64,000 nucleotides of DNA from Agapanthus africanus (lineage: Eukaryota > Streptophyta > Magnoliopsida > Asparagales > Amaryllidaceae), in NCBI GenBank assembly GCA_030015575.1, contig CM057338.1:776501864-776565863 (forward strand), read 5' to 3'. The translations under genes and the position numbers were made by a program. Shown here in pieces: positions 12,512 through 23,546 of the stretch. How positions within the stretch are numbered: the stretch's first letter is position 1; every line of letters begins with the position of its first letter. Under the pieces are notes generated by a model. It was not told the DNA's origin. It made no database searches and saw only the letters and a list, made by a program, of their open reading frames with translations.

Positions 12512-15500
12512 TAAGGCCAGCTGCTGTAGTATCTCATACCTAGCATCCCGAATAATCTCTCAAACTGTATCTGGGGAATAGCCTTCGTGAATGGATCCGC
12601 AGTGTTGTCCTTCGTATCTACTCTCCTGACCTCGATCTCCCGGCAATCAACTATCTCCCTGATCAGGTGATACCGCCTCAGAATATGTCTGGACTTTTGA
12701 TGGGATCTGGGTTCCTTGGCCAAAGCCACAGCTCCATTGTTAACGCAATACAGAGGTATTGGATGCTCAATGGATGGAACCACTCCAAGTTCAGTAATGA
12801 ACTTCTTGATCCAGACAGCCTCTTTGGCAGCATCGTTGGCAGCGATGTATTCAGCCTCCATCGTCGAGTCTGCAACGGTATCCTGTTTGGAACTCTTCCA
12901 ACATACCGCCCCTCCATTGAGGGTAAAGACAAAACCCGAATACGACTTAGAGTCGTCCTTATCACTTTGGAAGCTAGAATCGGTAAAGGACTCCACCTGG
13001 AGTTCTCCGTTACCATACACCAAGAACATCTCCTTAGTCCTTCGTAAGTACTTGAGAATGTTCTTCACAGCTGTCCAGTGACTCTCTCCAGGATCTGCTT
13101 GATACCGACTCACTACACTTAGTGAGTATGCTACATCGGGTCTGGTACATAGCATCGCATACATGATAGAGCCTACTGCCGAAGCATAGGGTATCCCTTG
13201 CATGCGAGCTCTCTCCAAATCAGTCTTGGGAGACATCTCTTTGGAGAGAGTGAGTCCAGAGATCGTGGGTTGGTTCCCACGCTTGGATTCTTCCATACTA
13301 AACCTCTTTAGTATGGTGTCAATGTACCTGGATTGGGACAATCCCAGTATCCGTTTAGATCTATCTCTATAGATCATGATTCCCAATATGCAGGAGGCAT
13401 CACCTAGATCTTTCATCGAGAATCTCTGTGATAAGAAGAGCTTGACTGATTGCAGCATAGGAATATCATTTCCTATCAAGAGTATGTCATCCACGTACAA
13501 TACGAGGAAGACAACCTTACCCTCTGCTACCTTCTTATAGATACAAGGTTCATCTATATTTTTGATGAAGTCAAACTCTTTGACTACAACATCAAAACAG
13601 ATGTTCCAACTCCGCGATGCTTGCTTTAACCCATAAATGGATTTAAGCAGCTTGCACACCTTTCCGCTGCTTCCACTATCTACGAAGCCCTCTGGCTGAG
13701 TCATGTACACGCTCTCTTCTAAATCACCGTTTAGAAAGGCGGTCTTAACATCCATTTGCCAGATTTCGTAGTCATGGTATGCAGCAATGGCAAGTAAGAT
13801 CCGGATGGACTTAAGCATAGCCACTGGAGAAAAGGTTTCGTCATAATCCACACCTGGTCGTTGACGAAATCCCTTTGCTACAAGCCTAGCTTTGAAAGTC
13901 TCAACTTTTCCATCTACACCAAATTTCTTTTTAAAAATCCACTTACTCCCAATGGGTTTTACCCCTTCAGGAGCATTTTCCAAAATCCATACTTTATTGG
14001 TGTACATGGATTCCATCTCAGATCGCATTGCATCCAGCCATTTCACAGAGTCACCACTCGTGATGGCCTGCTCGAAACTAGTCGGGTCATCATCATCCAT
14101 GATGCAATCCTCGCTTCCACCATCAATGAGAAAACCGTAGTATCTCTCAGGTGGACGAGAAACCCTACTAGATCGGCGGAGAGGCTGGGGTTCGTCGGGC
14201 ACTACTGAATCCTCTGGTTCCACTAAATCATCTGTTGTAGTTTGTTCTGCTGGAACTTCTTCCAGTTCTACCTCAGAGCCACTAATTTCTTTTTCAAGAA
14301 ATTCCTTTTCTAAAAAGGTGGCGTGCCGAGAAACAAACACCTTTTGTTCTTCGGTGTGGTAGAAGATATACCCGCGTGAATGTTTGGGATATCCAATAAA
14401 CTTACACAGAATATACCTTGCACCGAGTTTGTCCGGATTTTGTGTTTTCACATATGCCGGACAACCCCATATCCTAACATAATTAAGATATGGTCTCTCT
14501 CCTTTCCATATCTCATATGGAGTGGTTGGCACAGATTTGGTGGGAACCATATTCAATAGGTCTGCAGCTGTCTCCAGTGCATACCCCCAGAAGGAAATAG
14601 GTAACTCAGCTGTACTCATCATCGAGCACACCATATCTAATAGGGTGCGATTTCTTCGCTCAGATACACCGTTGTGCTGTGGTGTATAAGGTGGAGTAAG
14701 CTGAGAGAGAATCCCATTCTCTTTTAGATAATCTAGGAACTCACTGCTTAAGTATTCACCTCCTCGATCAGATCGAAGAATCTTAATACTTTTGCCTGTT
14801 TGATTCTCTACTTCGTGCTTATATTCTCTAAATTTCTCAAAAGCTTCAGACTTGTGTTTCATCAGGAACACATATCCGAATCTTGAGAGATCGTCAGTGA
14901 ATGAAATGAAGTAGGAAGAACCGTTCCTGGCATGCGTAGACATGGGACCGCATACATCACTATGTACCAGTCCTAAGAGTTCGGTAACTCTTTCTCTGTG
15001 TCCACTAAACGGAGCTTTGGTCATTTTTCCTTTGAGACATGAATGGCAAGTATCATAAGATGATAATTCGAACGAATTCAAATAACCATCTTTATGTAAC
15101 TTAGCCAGTCGTGTCGCATTGATATGACCAAGTCTACAATGCCACAAGTAGGATTCGTTCATTTCAGAACTTTTCCTCTTGTGTGTGTTTTGTATATTCA
15201 GGACTGTATTCTGATTTAGAATGAATATGGCATTATGTAACGAGCCTGATGCGATCAACTTTTGATCTAGGAATATGTTCATAACATTATCCTTTACTAC
15301 AAAATTATATCCTTCTTTACTTAATAAAGAAACTGATATAATGTTGCACATTATGTTCGGTATATAATAACACTCATTCAGAATCAGTGTATTACGACTT
15401 GGTAATACAAGGTGATACTCGCCAACTGCTTTGGCTACAATACTTACACCGTTCCTTACTTGAACGGAATGATCACCTTTTCCTAGTTCTCTACCTTTTC

Positions 15501-15780
15501 GCAGCCCATGTAACAATTTACATATGTGGGATCCTGATCCGGTATCTAATACCCAGGACGTAGGGTGAACTGAGAAACAGTTCTCAATAACTAACACACC
15601 CGAAGAAGATGCATCAACATGCACGTTCTTTTGGGCGGTGTGAGAATCCAGATATTCTCCCGTTTCCTGTTCAATCTTATAACTCTTATAAGAAAGAACG
15701 GGTCTAACGTTCCCTTGCTCAGTACAATAATTAGGTTTAGTCAATACATCCATATTATTATCTTGATTATGGCCTGACAT
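12511..15780 (-). CDS. pol: Ty1/copia Pol polyprotein without Gag (P1)
   Basis: A 1,089-codon polyprotein that would process itself, integrate cDNA, reverse-transcribe RNA and degrade the RNA strand. Visible in order: protease DTG at about 79; zinc-binding H214, H219, C245, C248; integrase triad D275, D338, E374 (DD-35-E spacing); RT MDVKTAF near 677 and YVDD at 762-765; RNase H with D934 and MEAEY near 975. The third RNase H acidic position, usually CDN, reads CVN (V1013), so RNase H may be inactive. Typical copia polyproteins carry some 300-400 residues of Gag first; here there is no Gag or CCHC knuckle. I start at ATG 15780, which has a good context (gcgaccATG), directly follows a pyrimidine tract plus AG, and is shared with P2. 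The frame stays open upstream to 15834. Confidence 0.9.
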   Translation of the reverse strand: MSGHNQDNNMDVLTKPNYCTEQGNVRPVLSYKSYKIEQETGEYLDSHTAQKNVHVDASSSGVLVIENCFSVHPTSWVLDTGSGSHICKLLHGLRKGRELGKGDHSVQVRNGVSIVAKAVGEYHLVLPSRNTLILNECYYIPNIMCNIISVSLLSKEGYNFVVKDNVMNIFLDQKLIASGSLHNAIFILNQNTVLNIQNTHKRKSSEMNESYLWHCRLGHINATRLAKLHKDGYLNSFELSSYDTCHSCLKGKMTKAPFSGHRERVTELLGLVHSDVCGPMSTHARNGSSYFISFTDDLSRFGYVFLMKHKSEAFEKFREYKHEVENQTGKSIKILRSDRGGEYLSSEFLDYLKENGILSQLTPPYTPQHNGVSERRNRTLLDMVCSMMSTAELPISFWGYALETAADLLNMVPTKSVPTTPYEIWKGERPYLNYVRIWGCPAYVKTQNPDKLGARYILCKFIGYPKHSRGYIFYHTEEQKVFVSRHATFLEKEFLEKEISGSEVELEEVPAEQTTTDDLVEPEDSVVPDEPQPLRRSSRVSRPPERYYGFLIDGGSEDCIMDDDDPTSFEQAITSGDSVKWLDAMRSEMESMYTNKVWILENAPEGVKPIGSKWIFKKKFGVDGKVETFKARLVAKGFRQRPGVDYDETFSPVAMLKSIRILLAIAAYHDYEIWQMDVKTAFLNGDLEESVYMTQPEGFVDSGSSGKVCKLLKSIYGLKQASRSWNICFDVVVKEFDFIKNIDEPCIYKKVAEGKVVFLVLYVDDILLIGNDIPMLQSVKLFLSQRFSMKDLGDASCILGIMIYRDRSKRILGLSQSRYIDTILKRFSMEESKRGNQPTISGLTLSKEMSPKTDLERARMQGIPYASAVGSIMYAMLCTRPDVAYSLSVVSRYQADPGESHWTAVKNILKYLRRTKEMFLVYGNGELQVESFTDSSFQSDKDDSKSYSGFVFTLNGGAVCWKSSKQDTVADSTMEAEYIAANDAAKEAVWIKKFITELGVVPSIEHPIPLYCVNNGAVALAKEPRSHQKSRHILRRYHLIREIVDCREIEVRRVDTKDNTADPFTKAIPQIQFERLFGMLGMRYYSSWP

Positions 15781-15789
15781 GGTCGCTAC

Positions 15790-15815
15790 CTGGAGAGAGA
15801 GAGAAGAAAACACTT
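15790..15815 (-). promoter_or_regulatory. splice-acceptor-like tract before pol (P1)
   Basis: In the sense of the element: a run of T and C (ttttcttctctctctctc) then CAG, nine bases before the pol ATG. P2 has the same at 33315-33338. N1, N3 and N4 keep the tract although their start codon is gone. It fits a 3' splice site for a subgenomic pol RNA, but no donor is proven. Confidence 0.45.
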
Positions 15816-16225
15816 TTAGCGTATGCTCATGCAAGATTAGATTGGTTATTATCTTATCTAATCAAGATGTCTCCCACTGGTTTTATCAAATCTACCTTAA
15901 AACCCTAAAAGGTAAGATTAGCCGGGATTAATTACACCTTACAATTTCGTCAATCTTTCAGCCAGATCAGTGTCGGTACTTTGAGGGAGGTTCCCCGTGC
16001 TTTCGCACGGACCTAATTAATGTAAACCTCGTTTTCCCAGAGGCGTAACCCCGTTAACACTTTTCTAGACACCTACTTGATCGGCTAATTATCCTGTGTA
16101 AAACTCTCCCAGGAGTAACACTTACTCGCAGTGGGTATCGGGATCCAACTATCTCATAGGAGGTATGCAATCTCATTGCAAATTTCAACACTTGAAATTC
16201 CCGATAATATTTTGCCCCTAGCGTT
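15816..16225 (-). other. leader segment between triple stem-loops and pol (P1)
   Basis: About 400 bases with no coding frame of note. They contain the decamer-like paired words aaaccctaaaaggtaagatt and gagggaggttcccc, also present in P2. No feature recognised. Confidence 0.5.
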
Positions 16226-16434
16226 CTATGACCTTGACGCAGGCCAACAAACCATAGCGCGCTAGTCAAGTTCAACCCGTCATTTCTTGATTGAATTAAA
16301 CCCACCCGCACGACCCTTGACGCAGGCCAACAAAGTCGCACGACTACCCTGATCCAATCTGCATCATATGCATAAACAGATAAATACTAGTTAGCTACCG
16401 CACACCACGTCTTGACGCAGGCCAACAAACGTAG
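16226..16434 (-). ncRNA. triple stem-loop array in P1 leader
   Basis: Loops at 16226-16257, 16311-16338 and about 16405-16434 each carry, in the sense strand, GTTGGCCTGCGTCAAGG. Stems are ctatg/catag, cgac/gtcg and cacg/cgt(ag). Mismatches in the stems look like single transitions from the perfect stems of P2. The three loops are identical here but differ from those of every other element. Confidence 0.72.
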
Positions 16435-16578
16435 CCCGAATACCAAATAATATCTATCTGAAATGACGGAGGGCTACACAGGTTTTTCAGAAAACCCTGA
16501 GCGTAATGAACTTGATATCGTCGTAGAATCGAGTGTTTTTGAAAAGGAGTGTTTTTTAGGCTTTTTCTTAGTTTTGCT

Positions 16579-16761
16579 AAAGGGGTCACTCCCGGTGAAG
16601 GGATCGTCGGCCCTTTCCTCATCGAATAAGGTGCAGGATATATCATATATACCGCTGTGCAAAGCAAAACTCTAAAAGCAATCAAAAGACAAACCGCGTT
16701 TTGTAGCATCTGCCAGTTTCGCTAAAGGGGTCACTCCCGATGAAGGGATCGTCGGCCCTTT
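16579..16761 (-). ncRNA. twin leader hairpins of P1
   Basis: Two units, 16579-16616 and 16724-16761, both close with aaaggg/ccctttt-type outer stems around an inner CCC/GGG helix and have the same downstream tail. In P2 one of the two units has aaagag/ctcttt instead. Confidence 0.65.
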
Positions 16762-18432
16762 CCCCATCGAATAAGGTGCAGGATATATCATATATATCAC
16801 TGTGCAAAGCAAAACTGTAGCTACCCCTTTTATAAAGTTTTGATTCTACAACATCTTTAGGTTTCTTTTCTTTTATTAATCTCATTAATAAAAATCCCAT
16901 CAGCTTATGCTTCCTAAGCATCACAGAAGAAACGAAAGCAGTAATATTTATATATCAGCATATATATATAGTATAAGCATTCGTCTCAGGCAGTAATATG
17001 ATCTCATCACAGAACATTGCAGCAGAAAAACATATATGAAATATTGGATATACTAGGACGCCCGTGTTTTCAATACGAGCCTGTATAAAACACGGATTCC
17101 ACGGTCGCGACGAATAGCCAAACCCACATCCCAAGACCCCTACGAGAGCGGCAAGTAACACTGCCAATTCTAGGGTTAGGAGACCCGGTCTCGACTCCTC
17201 GAGATGGCCTCCCACTGGACCCTAGAACCCGGTTACTTGTGCTCCCCTCCTTGGGTCTACCTAATGCGGAAAAGTAAATAATATACACTGGTGACAGCAA
17301 CCGCAACCTGGAAGTGCCCCAAGTAAAAGAATATTACATTACAAATGAATTTTACATGAATGAAAATAAAAACCCTCATCTCACATAAAACCCCGGCTAT
17401 TCTGAACGCGACGATCCAATATAACATATCACAGCAACACATAATATCTCATATCATCAACGTAAGTAAATATGCGCATCCCAATTGTCGTTGACATATA
17501 GCAACGAAACCGGCGATATCACATATTACACTTACGGTCACAGAAAAGAAAGTGTAAAACTACAATATTTGGAATTCACAATCACTTTAGACATCGTAAA
17601 TCCGAAATATCACATACTTCGCATTTCATGCCTAACTCTATGAATTCCACATATTGTATCACATTCCAGAGGAATAGACAGTATTAAACTTTTCGAACAG
17701 ATAATCAAACACCCAAGATTTCCCAAAGTGCTCAACTCTTGAGCGGAGTTCAAATAATCCCTGAATATGTCACAGTACCGGTGATCCAGCCGTAGAAGGG
17801 TCAAGCCAACGCCTCACAAGTGGCACGCCGTACTGCCCCAAACCCGAAGGTTCAAAAAGCAGTTCAAGACGGTCACATAATCGAGTTAAGATTTGTTGTC
17901 TTCTAGAGGGTCCACCGCTTAACTTGTACAATTTTTCCGAAAGATTTAAACCCAATAAAAATTCAACACTTGAAAGTTTGCCGTACCGGGAAACAGTAAG
18001 TTAATGATATCCGTTCAAATAGTTTAACAGTTTCTAAATATCCGGAAAGAAATACGAATTTAAATATTCCGATCGAATCTACTATTACAAAATAAACCCC
18101 AGAAGATTCAACACCTGAAACAGATTAAAAATATCCAGAAGCATCAACAAGCACCTACGGACATTACCACAAAAGCCACGTGTCGCCAATCCATCAATCC
18201 GCCGCGGAACCGCCGCGCAAGCATGCTTGCGCCGCGGTTCCACCGCCGTTTGGTCGAATTGGGGGCTCGGGTTTTATGGTAATTCTTAGAATTCCCTGCT
18301 AATTTTTTTACATATTTTTAATTCAGAAAAATCCCAAAATTTAAAAAATTTCCAGAGAGGGGTCCAATTTTGTCGTTTCGGGTTCGATCGGAGTTTTAAC
18401 TTCGTAAACACATCGCCTAATGCTCTAGCTAG
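16762..18432 (-). other. non-coding 5' leader of P1
   Basis: About 1.7 kb between the primer site and the twin hairpins. It includes a GC-rich module (about 17135-17270) present once here and twice in N elements, and a long GC hairpin (18206-18241). Small frames in it (up to 86 codons) are not similar to Gag and are disrupted in P2. Confidence 0.7.
18206..18241 (-). ncRNA. long GC-rich leader hairpin of P1
   Basis: Outer stem GGAACCGC with GCGGTTCC, one mismatch, then the 18-base palindrome GCGCAAGCATGCTTGCGC (18215-18232). It sits about 190 nt from the primer site, as in all other leaders here. Confidence 0.75.
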
Positions 18433-18444
18433 GCTCTGATACCA
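18433..18444 (-). other. primer-binding site (initiator Met tRNA), P1
   Basis: TGGTATCAGAGC on the minus strand, one base from the LTR edge (CCCTATA-G-TGGTATC). Confidence 0.93.
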
Positions 18445-18445
18445 C

Positions 18446-20631
18446 TATAGGGTTCCTAGGCACTCTTGTGAAAGTTCATAAGGCATCAAACATGCCCGGA
18501 TTAAAAATTAGACGTGCCGAACAACCCAAAGCCGGGATCTTTGCTAGATTATTAGGGTTTAACATGCAAGATGATAACTTTTTATCTAAGTGTGAGGGAT
18601 TACAACCTTTGTAGTCCGCTCCTTCGCTTAACAAGCTCCGAGTAGAAGTCCCTTTGCTGCGATCCACGATCTCCCGGACTCATGAGAGGCTCCACGACTC
18701 GAACGATCTATGCTAGCTTGAAGTGTTCCAAATCTCCGATGATCTACGTCGAAGTTGCAAAGACTCAAGCTTTCTCACTCTCAAGAGATGAACACACTAA
18801 TCTCATAGGCTAGATGAGATGAGGATGAGAGAGTAGTAATTTTGCTTTCTTTTTAAATCATTTTCTCATATTTATTCATCACATAAAGAAAATCAAGTAA
18901 GCTTTCTTCAAGAGAGAAGAAGATGATAATGGAAAAGATAATGAGATTCTTTTCTTTTGTGATGAATAGAATAAAAGTTATATGATTGATTTATATACCA
19001 TGGTCAAGGATGAGTGGCTAGGATTTAGTAGAGAATAAACTAGAGTTAGAGTTTGGTTGGGTTAAGAATGTGTCATCCAAAATATCTTAAGAATGACAAA
19101 AGAAAAAGCTTCTAGAAGGTACATGAAGCATCTAACCCTAATCAAACCTTAACCTCAATTAATCATCCTTAAACATGTTTAACAATTAATCATATCATGT
19201 CACAATAATATATATCACATATATATTATATATTTGCAACAAAAGAAAATAATACAATTAACATATATCGCATATATATCAATGTATCATCCAGTGAGAA
19301 AATGAAATAATAAAGCGAGCCAATATTAGATAATGTAATAATATATCATATATATTATTATACATTAAATCATCGAATCAACACTTGATCCGACGATCCG
19401 GCTATATCGAATATTACCGACTAATATATCATGTACCGATTCATCGAATCAACACTTGATCCGATGACCCGGTTCATAACTAAATATTGCGAGAATATAA
19501 TACGGTATCCCATATCGCATTATTCTCGGTCCAGCACATATCACATATGTGCCTCTACTCCGTTTCGCCTGAGCCAAAAAACCTCTGTGTAGGACTCTAA
19601 AGAATCGTCAATACGCCGGTAGTAGGTGATGATCATATCAAACACCAACAAGCTGCAAACGGTCAGCTAAACGTAACAGCCACCCAGGTATTGAGCGATC
19701 AGAAGATCAACAAGCTAGCCTGTGCGTTCTCCTGTGAATCCAATCAGTAACACTCCCGTACAGTCCGGTCTGTTCGTCTGATATGTCGCATATCAAGTCT
19801 AGGGGTGGTATACGTCAGACCCCAGTAACCGATAAGTCGTGTCGATGTGTGGCTCATAACGGGTCGAGAAACTACTAGTAACACTTACCAGTAAATCTCT
19901 ATATCAGCCCTGGCCAGGGACTTCCAGTTATAGCCAATCGAACACAGCACAACATCAACTCCCTATACCGGAAGAGACGAATCCCCTCCTATCGCTCATT
20001 GCCTCCATGTGATTCGGGACTGTAACCAAAAGCCACCGTTTTGCACGCCCTCTTGGACGTGGTAAGGTGGAAATCAAAGCACAGTGGGAATCACACAAGA
20101 CTCTATGACGATCTCGGTTCTACAGACTACCCTGTACCAGTGTCACCGGAGAACTGCCATCTGACGTGTGGTATATCACCATCTGGGAGTTCTCGGCGAG
20201 TCCGTCCAGTGTATCCAGTCTCCACTGAGCACCCGTACACCATCTCTGATGTCAAAACACCGATGGATATGGGATCATCCATCGCCCATCATATGGGTCA
20301 AGATGCGTATACGCTAGTCTACTCTGGTGTATCGATGCCCTGTCTCGATATACCCTCGACTAGGAACAGTTATAGGATGTACTCATCGACTACCGTGGCC
20401 CCACTAGTATGATCTCATCATAGTCCCAGTAGTCGAGTACAGATCCTAAGGGCTTTATCAACATGTGAGAGTAAAACAGTAAACCAATACAAGTCAACAT
20501 GTTAAGATAAAGTGAAACCAAATAGCATACTATCATGACGAGCAAGAAAGTCATATCTATATATATCCAAGCATCCATTATAATATACATCATATGTACA
20601 ACAATGGCCTCTAGGGCATATACATAACTAA
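18446..20631 (-). repeat. 5' LTR of P1
   Basis: About 2.19 kb, almost identical to the 3' LTR. It contains a TATA-like box and, near its start in the sense direction, an inverted pair CACTTTATC ... GATAAAG about 37 bases apart. That pair is the place where the P2 copy switched strands. Confidence 0.92.
20555..20568 (-). promoter_or_regulatory. TATA-like box of the P-family LTR
   Basis: Sense reading GGATATATATAGAT, about 70 bases into the 5' LTR. A start site some 30 bases later would be expected. Position inferred from sequence only. Confidence 0.45.
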
Positions 20632-20636
20632 TCGCT

Positions 20637-22472
20637 TTGCATGTTAAATATGTTATTTCTATATTAAAATCCTTGCTGTTAGGACACCAGCACCATTATC
20701 GATTATGCATATGTTCCACGTACACCTGCTTGCCGGCTCACACACTTCATCATCGATAATTGCCATGTCACTATACTGTAGGACTGTTGCATTCAGGATA
20801 TGACCCCTTGCAGGGCATACTTGTGTACATACATATCGTACACCCATACTTGTAAGATATACTGATATGCTTACATTTCTTTTATATGTCGAATACATCA
20901 TGCTTTATGATTATACGCATTGGGATATGTTGTTTCTATGATATTTCTGGATTTGGGAACCGTGGGTATTTCAAAAGAGAGTAAGTATTGTTTAAAAAAC
21001 GCGGTTACCCTTGATATGATATTTCAGTGCGCCCACCATGAGTTTTATCGGTTCTGATGTATATATATACCCCATGCGAGGAGGAGTCGTGAGCCGTGTG
21101 CGGGTACATGGTGGGGCCCTGTATGGTACCCCGGGGCAAGAAAGGGATGCTGTGTATACAGACGGTGAGCTTGGCAGAGGGAGCACTACCTACCGGTGAT
21201 AGTATTTAGGCTCGGCGGATATCCGGAGGATACCGACCGGAGTCGAGAGATGATACGGGCCGATCCGGACTGACGGAGCCCGTGGGCCGATCCGGACTGA
21301 CGGAGCCCGATATATGAGGATTTACGTGCCGATGCTGGGCACAACTTTCATGATGTTTTCGAGTGTCGATGCTTGACACTCAGGTTCCATGATTTTGATA
21401 TGTCGCGAGCGACACATGTTGATTTACATCCTTATACTTCCATGCATATGCTTTATGATATTTACATGCATGATACTTATTGTCATTGGGTGACACAGTT
21501 GGATGATATCCACATACATATAGTTGACATTGATGACATTGATCACATAGTGGGATGATATCCACATATTCATAGACTTCATGATATAGTCGACATTGAT
21601 CATACCTCATATTTATGATATGTTATTACCTGAGGCACTGGCACGAGCACTTGGCACTACTCTCATGTATAGATGTTACATTGCCACCTTATCATGCTTC
21701 AGACTTATTCATTGAGATTTATATATATATCTGATCGTATTGACCTAGGATTGTGTCATACATACGATTTCTGCTCTATGATGCTTTCTATTCACTTGTT
21801 GGAAACTCACCCCCGTTGTGCCACAGTTCTTGCAGTTTTTGCCGTGCAGGTTCCATTGCGGCTTTTGGCACACTGCTTCCCTTATGGGTGATTTGCTTTG
21901 GTAGGTGGGTTCTTTTGTATCAGAACCACCATTGTACATGTATTATTCAGTTGTATCTAGTAATTCCATCAACCAAACTTGTATATTGTTTCAGACTTAG
22001 AAAACCAGTTATGTATTATTTCGACCTTAGAGTCACGCGTTGTAGTATTATGGTTTTCATACTGATTTTGAGTTTTCTTTTTGAGTTTGATCATCGCCCT
22101 TTGGCGTTGTATATTATACTGCTTGCGTGGTTGTGACCGTCGATTGACGAAAAGCTAGCTCCCGCTTGGGGATGCCTTTTATCATTATGCATATATTATT
22201 CTTGTTGTACCCATTTCGGGACCAGAATTTACAAAGAAAACTCTGCCGAAATTTTCAGAAAAGACTAGAGCTTTTAAAAATGCATATTCGGCTTACTTAT
22301 TTAAAAACATTGCTTTTAAATATGCTTTCTTACTTCTAAAAAAATTAGTTTTCTTATTTACTCCTTAAAAATGGTTTTAGATTTTTGGGTTTTTTGCTTA
22401 CTTGGATTAGATGGGGTCCTATAGACTTCACATGATTCAAGGGCCAGTCATGTGTTATTTCTGGTCGTGACA
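20637..22472 (+). repeat. 3' LTR of T1, part 2
   Basis: Continues the gypsy LTR after P1. I end it at GGTCGTGACA (22472), a usual terminus for this group, because the P0 LTR starts right after. An alternative end is AATTTACA at 22233, which mirrors the TGTAAATT start. Contains the ctgccgaaattttc segment common in such LTRs. Frames here are short and not gene-like. Confidence 0.6.
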
Positions 22473-23546
22473 ACAATACGTGTATGTGATACCGTATTAA
22501 ATTCTCGCGATATGAGATATCGGCCGGGTATATGTGATATAGCCGGGTCATCGGATCAAGTGTTGATTCGATGAACTGATACAGATTATATTAGTCGGTT
22601 ATTTGTGAAATAGCCAGATTATTGGATCAAATGTTGATTCGATAATTTAATATATAATTATATATATTTGATATATTAAATTACATTAATTAATATAAGC
22701 TCACTTAAAGATTTTTTTTTCTCACTCGGGTAATATATTGATATATATATGATATATGTTAATCGTATTATTTTATTTTGTTACAAAATATATTATATAT
22801 GTGATATATAATATTGTAACAAGTTAAGGTTACAAATGCAATATGTTTTGTGAAGTTTAAAAATGGTTAGGGTTTGGATTAGGGTTAAGCTTTCTTAAAG
22901 CTTCTAGAAGCTTTGTTTTTGTTTTTAAGCAAAGATATTTTGTAAAGATATTTTATTAATATTTCTTAACCAAACCCAAACCCTTTACCATAGTAAATTC
23001 TCTACATGGGTTAAGTTTTCATTCTTAACCCATGGTTGCATTTCTAACCTCACACAAGTTTTTATTATTCATTACAAATTGATTTGCTTCTTCTTCTTCT
23101 TCCTTTTTTGATGAACAGCTTTCTAATTTTTTCAAATGTGATGAAAATGAGTGAGAAATTGAAAACAAATGAGAGCTAAATTTCTACTTCATCATCCTCA
23201 TCTATTCTATCCGTTTAGATTAGGGTGTTTACTTTGTTAATACTTGATTAGCAAAGCAAAAGCTTGGGTTTGAGTTTCTTCAAGATAGATCATCTTAGTT
23301 ATTGAAGATCGGAAGCAAGATTGCATTTTTCTCTTCAAGGGACCTCAACACGGAGCTTATGAAGTGAAGGAACGGACTACAAAGGTTGTAATCCGAAACT
23401 CTTAGAAGTAAAGTTGTTTACTTGCTCATTGTTTTGCCTAATCTCTAGTCTAAGATCTTGGTTAGGGTTGTTCAGCACTTGAAAATTTTGATTTTGGCAT
23501 GGTTGATGCCTTGTAGAATCTTGTTCTAGTGCCTAGTAACCCTACA
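22473..23546 (+). repeat. P0: 3' part of an older P-family LTR
   Basis: Plus-strand match to the last ~1.1 kb of a P LTR, in order: acgtgtatgtgataccgt, the two gattcgat(g/a)a blocks, the AT-rich tract, cggactacaaaggttgtaat, and the end GTGCCTAGTAACCCTACA. It is not followed by a primer site, so it is the far end of a 3' or solo LTR. It is the most diverged P copy here and is cut at 22472 by T1. Confidence 0.75.

Larger units (their letters stand above)
10310..20631 (-). mobile_element. P1: full-length copia element with open pol and no visible gag
   Basis: A 10.3-kb Ty1/copia element in minus orientation. From right to left: 5' LTR (18446-20631), primer site (18433-18444), a leader of about 2.6 kb, the pol frame (15780-12511), polypurine tract (12497-12511) and 3' LTR (10310-12496). 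TCGCT flanks both ends (10305-10309 and 20632-20636). The two LTRs differ at only a modest number of sites by eye, so the insertion is young. The outermost terminal bases of both LTRs are eroded. It lies in the 3' LTR of T1. Confidence 0.92.

Noticed and set aside
16762..18432. Gag hidden in the P1 leader
   Set aside because: Frames are short, lack a CCHC knuckle and are disrupted in P2. A profile search could still overturn this.
18433..18444. Possible tRNA gene at TGGTATCAGAGC
   Set aside because: Only the 12-base primer complement is present; no cloverleaf.
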